From: Phycisphaerales bacterium
Lineage (GTDB): Bacteria; Planctomycetota; Phycisphaerae; Phycisphaerales; SM1A02
NCBI GenBank assembly: GCA_009692045.1
Contig: SIAA01000016.1
Coordinates: 1-40,803, forward strand
Direction: 5' to 3'
DNA: 40,803 nt
Under the pieces are notes generated by a model. That model did no database searches and was not told where the DNA came from. It saw nothing but the letters and a program-made list of their open reading frames with translations. How positions within the stretch are numbered: position 1 is the stretch's first letter; each line of letters opens with the position of its first letter. Positions 22,784 to 30,865 of this stretch are shown here, piece by piece. A program made the position numbers and the translations under genes.

Positions 22784-25138
22784 TTGAGTTCAGACCGCAG
22801 GCTTGACTATGGCATGTTTCACCGGCGCCTCATGGCGCTGACGGTGATCTTTGGCATCACCGTTGCCGCGCTGGGTGCGAGACTCTGGGAACTGACGGTA
22901 GTTGATGGGGCGCGTCACTTGGATGTGGCGGAGTCACGCCTAGACCGGGAGAAGTTGCTGCCTACCTGGCGGGGCACGATCCGAGATCGCAAGGGAAGAG
23001 TGATCGCTCAGGATGTTCCCAGCTATGACCTCGCGGTGCGCTTCACGCTTCTCGATGGGTCATGGGCTCGAGAGCGCGCCCTAGTGAGCGCCCGAACTGA
23101 TGTTGGCCGAAGTGTTTGGGGACGATTGAGCGAGTCGGAGCGAATTGCTGCGATCGCCGCCCGTCAGCCGGCTTGGGAGGCCAAGGCCGATGCTCTGTTG
23201 CAGCAGGCGGCAGATCTCGCGGGAGTACCCCGCGAGGAGTTGGACCGGCGCGTGGCTGAGATCATCACCCGAGTCAACAGAAAGGTGGAGGCGGTGCATG
23301 CGCGGCAGATCGCGGTGCGCAGCGAGCGCTACGGACCCGAGTCCATTGAGAACTTCAAGCCTGAGCCGATTCGCGAGCAACTCGAGGCTCACCTCATTGC
23401 TACCGGGGTGCCCGATGAAATCGCCTTCGCCGCTAGGCGGGTGGCCGATGCCAATCCCAAGACAATCGAGGTGATCGATGCCGCGACCCGCCGTTACCCA
23501 TGGAGCGTGGTCGAGGTGGAGTTGCCGCGCGAGGATCTCCCCAAGCCGCTTCGCAGCTACGAGGTTCAGCGGATCCGCATGGAAGGCGTGGCCGATCATG
23601 TCGTAGGTGGTGTGCGCTTCGATGTTTGGGAGGATGACATCAAGCGCCGGCCCTTTGAGAGTCGTGACGAATCCGGGGCGGAAGTCATCGATTTCGGCGG
23701 CTACCGGCCCGGCCGCGACCAGGTTGGTGTGCGGGGGATCGAGGCAGCATGCGAGGATTTGCTTAGGGGTGCCCGGGGCGAGGTAATTCGCCGCGTCGAC
23801 GACGATGAGGAGGTGCGGCGTGAACCAGTCGCAGGTTCTGACATTCAGTTGTCTCTCGACATCGCTCTGCAGTCGCGCGTGGAGGCTGCCCTCAATCCGC
23901 TGTACGGGCTGACAGTGGTGCAGCCTTGGCACCTGGGATCGGTGGCGGGAGTTCCGAAGCAAGGACCTCTGCCTATGGGGGCACGGCTCGCCGCGGGAGT
24001 TGTGGTGCTCGACATCGTCTCGGGCGAGATTCTCGCGCTGGCATCAGCTCCGACGATCGCGCAGGCTCGGGATATGAGTGATGCAGACCGGGCTCGCCTG
24101 ATTCCTTATATGAATCGCGCCGTTGGGGCGGCGTACGCGCCGGGATCAGTGGTGAAACCGCTGGTGTATGCCGCGGCAGTTGCCGAGGGAGTCTTCGCGC
24201 CTGATGGCACAGTTTCCTGCACCGGGCATTTCTTCAAGGATCGGCAGGATGTGGCTCGGTGCTGGATCTACCGCCCCGAGTACAAGTTCGCCACCCATGA
24301 TCTCAAGGTCGGTGGGCCGCTTGGTATCGAGCAGGCGATCGCCCGCTCTTGCAATATCTTTTTCTACACGCTGGCGTCCAAGCTCGGTGCGGCGCGTCTG
24401 GCGAGTTGGTACCGCGCGTTCGGGCTGGGCGCTCCGCTGGATTGCGGCATCTCCGCGGTGACTCATGCAAATGATGGCCGCCTGCGCCTCGCGGGTGAGG
24501 CCTCCGGATCGCTGCCGAGCGCCGCTGATCTTCAGCTGCTCGAGGACAGGCACGACTCGTTCACGGGAGTCATCATGGGAATCGGGCAAGGGCCGGTTAC
24601 CTGGAGTCCGATTCAGGCGGCGAACGCCTATGCAACCATTGCTCGTGATGGTCTTGCGGTGCAGCCCAGTCTGTTTCGCGGGATTCGGCCCGATGGTCGG
24701 GGGTCGCCCCCAACGCAACTGGGTCTGAATCCTCGCGCGCGCTCTCATCTTCTTGAGGGAATGCGCCGCGCCATCGAGGAGAGCTACGGAACGGGTCACC
24801 ATCTTGCCATCATTGATGGCATAGCTGAGGCGATGATCCACTACGACGGTGTCGAGGTATGGGCCAAGACGGGAACCGCGCAGGCGCCCGGCATCCGCGT
24901 AGACGTTGATGAGGATGGCGTGACCGATCGTTCCATCGATGGGGCCGATCACGCTTGGTTCGTGGGACTGGTCGGTGACCGCGCCACTCACACCCAGCGC
25001 TACGCCATCGCGGTGTTGGTCGAACACGGCGGTCCGGGCGGAAGAGCAGCAGGCCCGATTGCATCGGCGGTGATCCGCGCCCTGATTGATGAGGGGTATC
25101 TCGGTTCGCGCCAGGGAAGTGGAGATGACTCTCTGTGA
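22784..25138 (+). CDS. mrdA: Penicillin-binding protein 2-like peptidoglycan transpeptidase
   Basis: 784 residues from the TTG at 22784; the alternative ATG at 22814 gives 774. One membrane helix (about residues 20-40) follows a short cytoplasmic N-terminus. The PBP dimerisation domain starts with [16 protein letters not shown] helical insertion of roughly 120 residues (DNA about 23080-23450) follows the first strands and is longer than in E. coli PBP2. The transpeptidase has all three motifs: SVVK with nucleophile Ser455 in [12 protein letters not shown] (522-524) and KTGT (695-698). It cross-links peptidoglycan during cell elongation with RodA, encoded next (GTGA overlap). Its presence argues for a peptidoglycan-making rod or elongating cell. 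Confidence 0.92.
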   Translation: MSSDRRLDYGMFHRRLMALTVIFGITVAALGARLWELTVVDGARHLDVAESRLDREKLLPTWRGTIRDRKGRVIAQDVPSYDLAVRFTLLDGSWARERALVSARTDVGRSVWGRLSESERIAAIAARQPAWEAKADALLQQAADLAGVPREELDRRVAEIITRVNRKVEAVHARQIAVRSERYGPESIENFKPEPIREQLEAHLIATGVPDEIAFAARRVADANPKTIEVIDAATRRYPWSVVEVELPREDLPKPLRSYEVQRIRMEGVADHVVGGVRFDVWEDDIKRRPFESRDESGAEVIDFGGYRPGRDQVGVRGIEAACEDLLRGARGEVIRRVDDDEEVRREPVAGSDIQLSLDIALQSRVEAALNPLYGLTVVQPWHLGSVAGVPKQGPLPMGARLAAGVVVLDIVSGEILALASAPTIAQARDMSDADRARLIPYMNRAVGAAYAPGSVVKPLVYAAAVAEGVFAPDGTVSCTGHFFKDRQDVARCWIYRPEYKFATHDLKVGGPLGIEQAIARSCNIFFYTLASKLGAARLASWYRAFGLGAPLDCGISAVTHANDGRLRLAGEASGSLPSAADLQLLEDRHDSFTGVIMGIGQGPVTWSPIQAANAYATIARDGLAVQPSLFRGIRPDGRGSPPTQLGLNPRARSHLLEGMRRAIEESYGTGHHLAIIDGIAEAMIHYDGVEVWAKTGTAQAPGIRVDVDEDGVTDRSIDGADHAWFVGLVGDRATHTQRYAIAVLVEHGGPGGRAAGPIASAVIRALIDEGYLGSRQGSGDDSL

Positions 25139-26325
25139 ACGGCACACGGGCCAGCGCCGCTGGGGGGCGAAGTAGTGATCGAGACTCGCTGGGCAGTCGA
25201 CTGCGTTTGACCAATGCCGGTTGGATCGTGGTGCTCTCGGCGCTGGGACTTTCGCTGATCGGACTCGAAGCGATCGGTACGACCGAGCCTGCACTTGCCT
25301 ACCGCCAAGCGGGCTTTCTAGTGGTAGGAGTATTTCTGGCGGTGATCCTGGCGCTGCCCAGTTACCGTTGGGCGGAACGATTGGCCTGGCCCATTTATCT
25401 CACTACCTTTGCCCTGTTAGTGCTGGTGTTGTTGCCGGGAGTACCTGATGTCTTGGTGCATCCTCGCAATGGTGCTAGGCGGTGGATCAACGCGGGATTC
25501 ACCCAGCTGCAACCCTCCGAGATTGCCAAGCTCGCCATGATTCTCGTGGTGGCATCTTGGCTGCGAGGCACGGATCGACACCGCACATTCCCCGGGCTGG
25601 CGTTCCCGTTTCTCTTGGCTCTGGTGCCGGCGTTTCTCATTCTTGTTGAGCCTGATCTGGGTACGGCGTTGCTCTTTGGACCAACTCTGCTTGCCATGGT
25701 GATCGCAGCTGGAGCCAAGAAGCGCCACATGGCAGCCATTGTTCTGGGTGCAGTATTGGTGGCGCCACTCTCATATCCGTTTCTCAGACCACATCAGAAG
25801 GGTCGAGTCGACGCGCTGATCGCCCAAGTGCGAGGCGATGATCGCTATGCACGCACCATTGGATTCCAGGGCGGGAGAGCGATGACACTTGTTGGCGCGG
25901 GCGGATTGCTGGGGCAGGGAGAGGAGCGCGCGGGTTCACTGGTGCACCACAACGCGCTACCAGAAGAGCACAATGACATGGTGTTCGCTGTGGTGTGCTG
26001 TCGCTGGGGCATGGTGGGCGGGGCGGTGGTTTGGATTCTGTCCATGGCATTCTCCGGAGGTGGGTTATTGGTTGCATGGAGTTGCCGCGATCCATTTGGT
26101 CGACTCGTTGCCACCGGCATCTCAGCCATGCTGTTCACTCAGATGGCGGTGAATACTGGAATGACCATCGGAGTCCTGCCCATCACCGGAATCACGCTGC
26201 CCTTTATCAGTTATGGAGGCACGAGCCTGCTGGCATGCTGGGCCATGACGGGGCTTGTGTTCGCCATGAGCTCACAGAGCCGCCGCATGTTCGAGCGGGC
26301 CAGCTTTGAGTATGGTGGTGCCTAG
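25135..26325 (+). CDS. rodA: Rod-shape-determining SEDS glycosyltransferase RodA
   Basis: 396 residues, starting at GTG 25135, which overlaps the mrdA stop as GTGA. About ten hydrophobic segments. SEDS signatures: GARRWINAGFTQLQPSEIAKLA, split as ARRWINAG and QPSEIAKL, then VEPDLGTALLF with the conserved Asp, a large extracytoplasmic loop with PEEHNDMVFA, and LPFISYGGTSLL near the end. It polymerises lipid II into glycan strands in partnership with the class B PBP encoded just upstream. The N-terminal 25 residues are polar and variable. Confidence 0.95.
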   Translation: MNGTRASAAGGRSSDRDSLGSRLRLTNAGWIVVLSALGLSLIGLEAIGTTEPALAYRQAGFLVVGVFLAVILALPSYRWAERLAWPIYLTTFALLVLVLLPGVPDVLVHPRNGARRWINAGFTQLQPSEIAKLAMILVVASWLRGTDRHRTFPGLAFPFLLALVPAFLILVEPDLGTALLFGPTLLAMVIAAGAKKRHMAAIVLGAVLVAPLSYPFLRPHQKGRVDALIAQVRGDDRYARTIGFQGGRAMTLVGAGGLLGQGEERAGSLVHHNALPEEHNDMVFAVVCCRWGMVGGAVVWILSMAFSGGGLLVAWSCRDPFGRLVATGISAMLFTQMAVNTGMTIGVLPITGITLPFISYGGTSLLACWAMTGLVFAMSSQSRRMFERASFEYGGA

Positions 26326-27068
26326 TGGAACCAATCCCCGACCTGCAGCATTTCCCCGGACCGCCTCCAGAGTTCGCCAGTGCTCTGGAGCGCATGCATG
26401 TGACGCTTGAGCCACATGAGCTGGAGCGCCTGCGCCAATTCCTTTGGTTGCTCGCCGACTGCAACACCCGATTCAATCTGACTGCAGTCACTGAACCGAG
26501 CCAAATGTGGCTGAAGCATGTGCAGGACAGTCTTACGCTGCTGCCACTATTGAGCGGCGCCGATAAATCCGGCGCGCGGCTGTCAGCCTGCGATGTTGGC
26601 TCTGGTGGAGGAGTGCCGGGAATCGTGTTGGCGGTGGTACTGCCCGCCTGCGACTTCACCCTCATGGAATCGACGGGAAAAAAGGCCAGATTCATAGAGG
26701 ATGCCGCCCGCGAACTGGGGCTCAGCAATGTGAGAGTCTCACACCAGCGAGCCGAAGAGGCAGGTCAGGATCACAAATTGATGCGGGAGAAGTTTGATGT
26801 CGTTATCGCGCGTGCGGTGGCACCAATGAATGTGCTGCTCGAGTTGTGCCTGCCCCTAGTGAGGCAGGGGGGTTCGTTCATTACCATAAAAGGGGAGCGG
26901 GCCAGCGATGAACTGGCGCTGTGCGGCCGGGCTTTCGGGGAGTTGCGAGCGCGGCTGGTGTCGGCAGAGAGATCAGAGACTGGCACGATTGTGGTGATGG
27001 AAAAGACGGGGAAGACTCCCCGCATTTATCCGCGGCTTCCGGGCGAGCCGGGGCGAAGGCCACTCTAA
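26325..27068 (+). CDS. rsmG: 16S rRNA (guanine-527-N7)-methyltransferase
   Basis: 247 residues, starting at GTG 26325 that shares one base with the rodA stop (TAGTG), so translation is probably coupled. Signatures: FNLTAVTEP (50-58) and WLKHVQDSL (62-70), the SAM-binding loop CDVGSGGGVPGI (89-100), ARAVAPMNVLLELC and the IKGERASDE strand. It uses SAM to methylate G527 of 16S rRNA. A C-terminal basic tail follows the core. It sits convergent to the unknown exported protein, with stops adjacent (27068/27069). Confidence 0.95.
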   Translation: MEPIPDLQHFPGPPPEFASALERMHVTLEPHELERLRQFLWLLADCNTRFNLTAVTEPSQMWLKHVQDSLTLLPLLSGADKSGARLSACDVGSGGGVPGIVLAVVLPACDFTLMESTGKKARFIEDAARELGLSNVRVSHQRAEEAGQDHKLMREKFDVVIARAVAPMNVLLELCLPLVRQGGSFITIKGERASDELALCGRAFGELRARLVSAERSETGTIVVMEKTGKTPRIYPRLPGEPGRRPL

Positions 27069-28340
27069 TCAGCGATCATGAGGCGCGGCGTGCTCGCGCC
27101 AGCGGCGCATGCGCTCCGCAGAAACTGCGCGTCGGTAGCGCTCTCGCTCCAGCCTCCAGCGAATCGGATCGTCGTGATTCAGTGAGGCTTCAAACTCACT
27201 TCGAGAACGCGCGAGGTCGCACCCCTCAACCACAGAGGGCGTTGTTCGTGCTGGCCCTTGATCGATCCATAGGCTGGGTGGTCGGTGCCGCCACCAGTGT
27301 CCCCCGCGCACTTCCCAGATTTCTCCGTCTCTGCCTATGTAGCGATCGTTGAACAACACATCTTGGTTGGTATTCGCCGGGGCCGAGTCAGTCCAACGGA
27401 TGGTGAGATCGCGGGGCCACCAGGGCTCGAGTCCGGGAAGTGGATGAGGCAGTGACTCGCTTCGAAGTTGAGTTGGGTTAGCGGGATCGAGCGCGCGCAT
27501 GAAAGCGCCTCCGTAGCGAAACACCACCTGTTTATCGTCACGACTAACAATCTGCACGCCTCCTAGCGCAGCTAGGTCACTCTCGGTTGGAGTATCGGTG
27601 AGCTCATGGGGCACAGATAGACACACGCGCCAGGGAGACTGCGGCGACTCGGACTCGAACCATGCGCCATCTGTGAGGCAGAAGTGTCGCGGCGGGGTGG
27701 GGGCGGTGTCAGCAGCGGCCTTGGCGGCGGGGCTCACTCGCATTACCAATCGATCAGAGTTGGTCGCCCTCTCAGCCTGCAGCTCCTCGCAAGGAGTGAA
27801 AGAGGGAGTCCCCTCCCATGTGACGGAGCACTTGGCCTCCACTGGAACCGGAACCTCAACGCCGAATGACTGCATCAGCCAATCCTCGCGGCCTCCATCT
27901 TTGCCACTTAGTGCCCTAGGGCATCCCGCGAATACTTCGTCAGGGAGCAGTGAGAGAACTAGGTCGAGATCAAGTGATGAGAGTGAGGAGGGAAGAGCTG
28001 ACTCGGCAGCAGCGCGGAACAGGCGAATCCGATTCTCGTCGGCATCGGCGCTGCCGCCTCCGCCAGCGGGCAAAGAAATGGCCGTCACTCGGTGCTCAGA
28101 GAGTTCCACGCGGCGCTGAGCGGGGATGAGCCGTGCCCGGGCTTCGACAGTCGCCGTTCCCAGCAACTCGGGTGTCGCCTGCAACGCCACGCGGAACACG
28201 ATGGAGCCACCCCGAAATGAATCAATCTGCGGAACACTAATGGTGGCATCCGTGGTGGAGGTCATGAAGACTGCTGCGTCTTGCGCGATGCCGAGCAGCA
28301 AGAGCAGCGCAGTCGCAAGACCAGCAGTTTGATTCAGCAC
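27069..28340 (-). CDS. Exported protein of unknown function, coupled to thiolase
   Basis: 423 residues from GTG 28340, which overlaps the thiolase stop by 7 bp; a longer frame to 28391 lies inside the thiolase gene. I do not recognise the family. The N-terminus (LNQTAGLATALLLLLGIAQDA) is a likely signal peptide or membrane anchor. The middle has alternating hydrophobic strands (for example SIVFRVALQATPELLGTATVEARA split over residues 40-70), a GGGGS linker, paired cysteines near residues 145, 175 and 190, and a tryptophan-rich C-terminal portion (LEPWWPRDLTIRW, GGHWWRHRPPSLW) before a very arginine-rich end. No catalytic motif was found. Probably periplasmic or surface-associated; real coding is supported by its codon pattern, length and gene packing. 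Confidence 0.7.
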   Translation of the reverse strand: MLNQTAGLATALLLLLGIAQDAAVFMTSTTDATISVPQIDSFRGGSIVFRVALQATPELLGTATVEARARLIPAQRRVELSEHRVTAISLPAGGGGSADADENRIRLFRAAAESALPSSLSSLDLDLVLSLLPDEVFAGCPRALSGKDGGREDWLMQSFGVEVPVPVEAKCSVTWEGTPSFTPCEELQAERATNSDRLVMRVSPAAKAAADTAPTPPRHFCLTDGAWFESESPQSPWRVCLSVPHELTDTPTESDLAALGGVQIVSRDDKQVVFRYGGAFMRALDPANPTQLRSESLPHPLPGLEPWWPRDLTIRWTDSAPANTNQDVLFNDRYIGRDGEIWEVRGGHWWRHRPPSLWIDQGPARTTPSVVEGCDLARSRSEFEASLNHDDPIRWRLERERYRRAVSAERMRRWREHAAPHDR

Positions 28341-29518
28341 CGCTCGATGACCATGGAAACGGCGTTGCCGCCACCAAGGCACAGGCTGCACATGCCGAGT
28401 CTGCCGCCGGTTCTATGCAATCCGTGCACGAGGGTGGTGAGAATGCGGGCGCCGCTGGCGCCGATGGGGTGGCCGAGAGCGATGCCTCCACCACCCACAT
28501 TCAACTTCGACTCATCAATACCCAGCGGCTTGATGTTGCACAGCACCTGGGCAGCAAAGGCCTCGTTCACCTCGAACAGGTCGATGTCATTGACGGTGAG
28601 TTTCAGGCTCTGCAGCAATGCTTCCATGCCCACCTTGGGGGCAAAGAAGAGATCCTTGGGAGCAACTCCAACCGTGTTGTAGCCGAGGATGCGCGCGAGC
28701 GGTTTGGCTCCGAGCTCGCGGGCGGCAGTCTCACCGGCCACCACGAGTGCAGCCGCGCCCGAGGAAATCTGACTGGCATTGCCGGCGGTTGCCGTGCCGT
28801 CCTTATTGAATGCAGGTCGCAGTTTGGCCAGCCCTTCGATCGATGAGTCCGGACGCACTCCCTCATCGGCATCCAATCCCATTTTTTGCATCGTCTGCTC
28901 AGGAGTGAGAGCGATGATCTCGCTCTTGAACCAACCCTCACGCTGGGCATTGGCGGCGCGTTGATGACTCTGCACACTGAATCGGTCTTGATCCTCACGG
29001 GTGATGGAGTGCACCTTGGCGATGTGGTCGGCGGCGAATCCCATGCCCCACTTTTCGAAGGCGCATGTGAGTCCGTCGGCGGCCATGTGATCGATCAACT
29101 TGCCATCTCCGTAGCGCAGTCCCGAGCGCACATGAGTCAGGTGGGGAGCGAGGTCCATATTCTCCATGCCCCCGGCGACAGCGAGGGCGATGTCACCGGC
29201 GCGGATCGCAGTTGCCGCCTGCATGACGGCCTGAAGCCCCGAGCCACAAACTTTGTTGACGGTGACAGCACTCAGCGTTTCCGGCAAACCGGCGGCGAGT
29301 CCCGCCTGCCGCGCTGGATTCTGTCCCAAGCCGGCCTGAAGTACGCAGCCCATGATGCACTCATCCACGCGCGCTTGGGAGCCTGATGCATCGGCCAATG
29401 CCGCACGAATTGCATAGGACCCCAGCATGGGCGCAGGCACTCGGGCAAGGGTGCCGCCAAATTTACCCACGGGCGTGCGACGGGCGGAAATGATCAATAC
29501 CTGAGTGCTGCTGCTCAA
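28334..29518 (-). CDS. Acetyl-CoA C-acetyltransferase (thiolase)
   Basis: 394 residues, normal for biosynthetic/degradative thiolases. Catalytic residues: Cys91 in NKVCGSGLQ (acyl carrier), His350 in GGGIALGHPIGASGAR, and Cys380 in CSLCLGGG (proton shuttle). The VNEAFAAQ motif with Asn-Glu-Ala-Phe is present. It interconverts two acetyl-CoA with acetoacetyl-CoA, or cleaves longer 3-ketoacyl-CoA. No other beta-oxidation or PHB gene is next to it, so the pathway is open. Its stop overlaps the next gene (unknown exported protein), and it is divergent from fbp. Confidence 0.95.
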   Translation of the reverse strand: MSSSTQVLIISARRTPVGKFGGTLARVPAPMLGSYAIRAALADASGSQARVDECIMGCVLQAGLGQNPARQAGLAAGLPETLSAVTVNKVCGSGLQAVMQAATAIRAGDIALAVAGGMENMDLAPHLTHVRSGLRYGDGKLIDHMAADGLTCAFEKWGMGFAADHIAKVHSITREDQDRFSVQSHQRAANAQREGWFKSEIIALTPEQTMQKMGLDADEGVRPDSSIEGLAKLRPAFNKDGTATAGNASQISSGAAALVVAGETAARELGAKPLARILGYNTVGVAPKDLFFAPKVGMEALLQSLKLTVNDIDLFEVNEAFAAQVLCNIKPLGIDESKLNVGGGGIALGHPIGASGARILTTLVHGLHRTGGRLGMCSLCLGGGNAVSMVIERC

Positions 29519-29569
29519 CTGAACTCTCCTGTTGGGGCGCGGATGATAGCCTCGATATTGGAGTCAACC

Positions 29570-30550
29570 ATGACCATCGCCCGAGACAACCTCATGAGTC
29601 TGCAGAGCCACATTCTCGCGGAGGAGGCCAAGCATCCCAGCGCGACCGGTGACTTTTCCTGGATCATCAGCGCCATCAGCTTGGCGGGAAAGGTGATTGC
29701 GCACAAGGTGAGGCGCGCGCGGCTGGAGGGGGTCTTGGGCGATCAAGGCACGATCAATGTGCAGGGCGAGTCGCAGGTGCGCATGGATGTCATTGCCAAT
29801 GACATCATCATGCGCTGCCTCGGTTCGCGCGCCAGCGTTGCGGTGTTAGCGAGCGAGGAGCAGGAAGAACCCACGATTCTTCGCCGGGGCCGCGAGGGCG
29901 GTAAGTACTGTGTGTTGTTCGACCCATTGGATGGTTCGAGCACCCTCGATACTTGCGGGACGGTGGGGACGATTTTTTCCATCCTGCGCAATGATGCTGA
30001 GGTACCGGATGCGGAGCGAACGGTATGCCAGCCCGGGCGCCAGCAGATCGCGGCTGGATACATCCTCTACGGCCCGAGCACGGTGTTTGTAATCACCACG
30101 GGGTATGGCGTTGACCTCTTTGAACTGGACCCGCACATCGGTTCATTCTTGCTGGTGACCAGCGGCGTTCGCATGCCCCAACGCCAAAAGACTTATTCCG
30201 TGAACGAAGCAAACTCCGCCAGTTTCCCGGCCGAGTATCAGCGCTATCTGAAGTGGGCCCACGGCGAGGGATACTCCTCCCGCTACATCGGCTCGCTAGT
30301 CTCCGACTTCCACCGAACGCTCATGAAGGGTGGTGTCTTCATGTATCCGCCCACTCAGGCCAATCCTTCGGGGAAGCTACGCCTGCTTTACGAGGCTAAT
30401 CCCATCGGATTCATTGCCGAGCAGGCGGGTGGTGTCTCCATGTCGGGTGGTGTCCGAACTCTGGACATCGAGCCAGCCAAACTGCACCAGCGGGTTCCAT
30501 TGGTTGTTGGCAGCGTCGAGGAAGTAGGGCATGTGCTGCGTCACGCATGA
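29570..30550 (+). CDS. fbp: Class I fructose-1,6-bisphosphatase
   Basis: 326 residues from the ATG at 29570, which has GGAG 7 nt upstream; an ATG at 29543 gives 335. It hydrolyses fructose 1,6-bisphosphate in gluconeogenesis. Metal ligands are present: SEEQ (Glu near 96-97), DPLDGSS (Asp118, Asp121) and the glutamate of YEANPIGF. The motif normally reading DGSSN has Thr125 instead of Asn (codon ACC at 29942-29944). The substrate-binding SDFHRTLMKGG and MYPPT segments fit the family. Confidence 0.95.
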   Translation: MTIARDNLMSLQSHILAEEAKHPSATGDFSWIISAISLAGKVIAHKVRRARLEGVLGDQGTINVQGESQVRMDVIANDIIMRCLGSRASVAVLASEEQEEPTILRRGREGGKYCVLFDPLDGSSTLDTCGTVGTIFSILRNDAEVPDAERTVCQPGRQQIAAGYILYGPSTVFVITTGYGVDLFELDPHIGSFLLVTSGVRMPQRQKTYSVNEANSASFPAEYQRYLKWAHGEGYSSRYIGSLVSDFHRTLMKGGVFMYPPTQANPSGKLRLLYEANPIGFIAEQAGGVSMSGGVRTLDIEPAKLHQRVPLVVGSVEEVGHVLRHA

Positions 30551-30560
30551 GGCGGGATCA

Positions 30561-30749
30561 CTAGCAGTGCCGATTCACTAGGCAACGGCCAGCAACGGCC
30601 AGCAGACTCCAGTACCAGCTGCCAGCCACGATCAGCAGAAAGCCGATCGACTCACCGGAAACCAGGGGAACCGACTTTGCAAGCAGCAGGCAGATGCCAG
30701 CCGTGGCGCAAATAGTCAGCGCTAGGGTGATCGTCTGTCCAAGCTTCAT
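30561..30749 (-). CDS. Possible small two-helix membrane protein
   Basis: 62 residues from the ATG at 30749 (the frame is open to 30830, giving 89). Two hydrophobic stretches are clear: LALTICATAGICLLLA and IGFLLIVAGSWYWSLLAV, separated by about 12 polar residues. No family is recognised and no good ribosome binding site is seen. The C-terminal end is encoded by a 10-bp tandem duplication (GCCGTTGCTG/GCCGTTGCCT on the coding strand), which would have shifted the frame when it arose. It fills the gap between fbp and the clpC stop; it may be a real small protein or only an open frame. Confidence 0.35.
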   Translation of the reverse strand: MKLGQTITLALTICATAGICLLLAKSVPLVSGESIGFLLIVAGSWYWSLLAVAGRCLVNRHC

Positions 30750-30865
30750 GTAAGGGATGAGGCGCGAGACTGAAAACAGATACACAAATGATGCCCCCGG
30801 GCGCTGGCAGGCGCTATTCGGGGCGAGCATTATCGCTCGTCGAACGCGTTAGGGAGGACTATCTC

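Noticed and set aside
23081-23962. 293-codon open frame, leftward
   Set aside because: Also antisense to mrdA, without recognisable motifs.
24146-25294. 382-codon open frame, leftward
   Set aside because: Antisense to the mrdA transpeptidase region, whose catalytic motifs are intact on the other strand; GC-rich sequence leaves long shadow frames.
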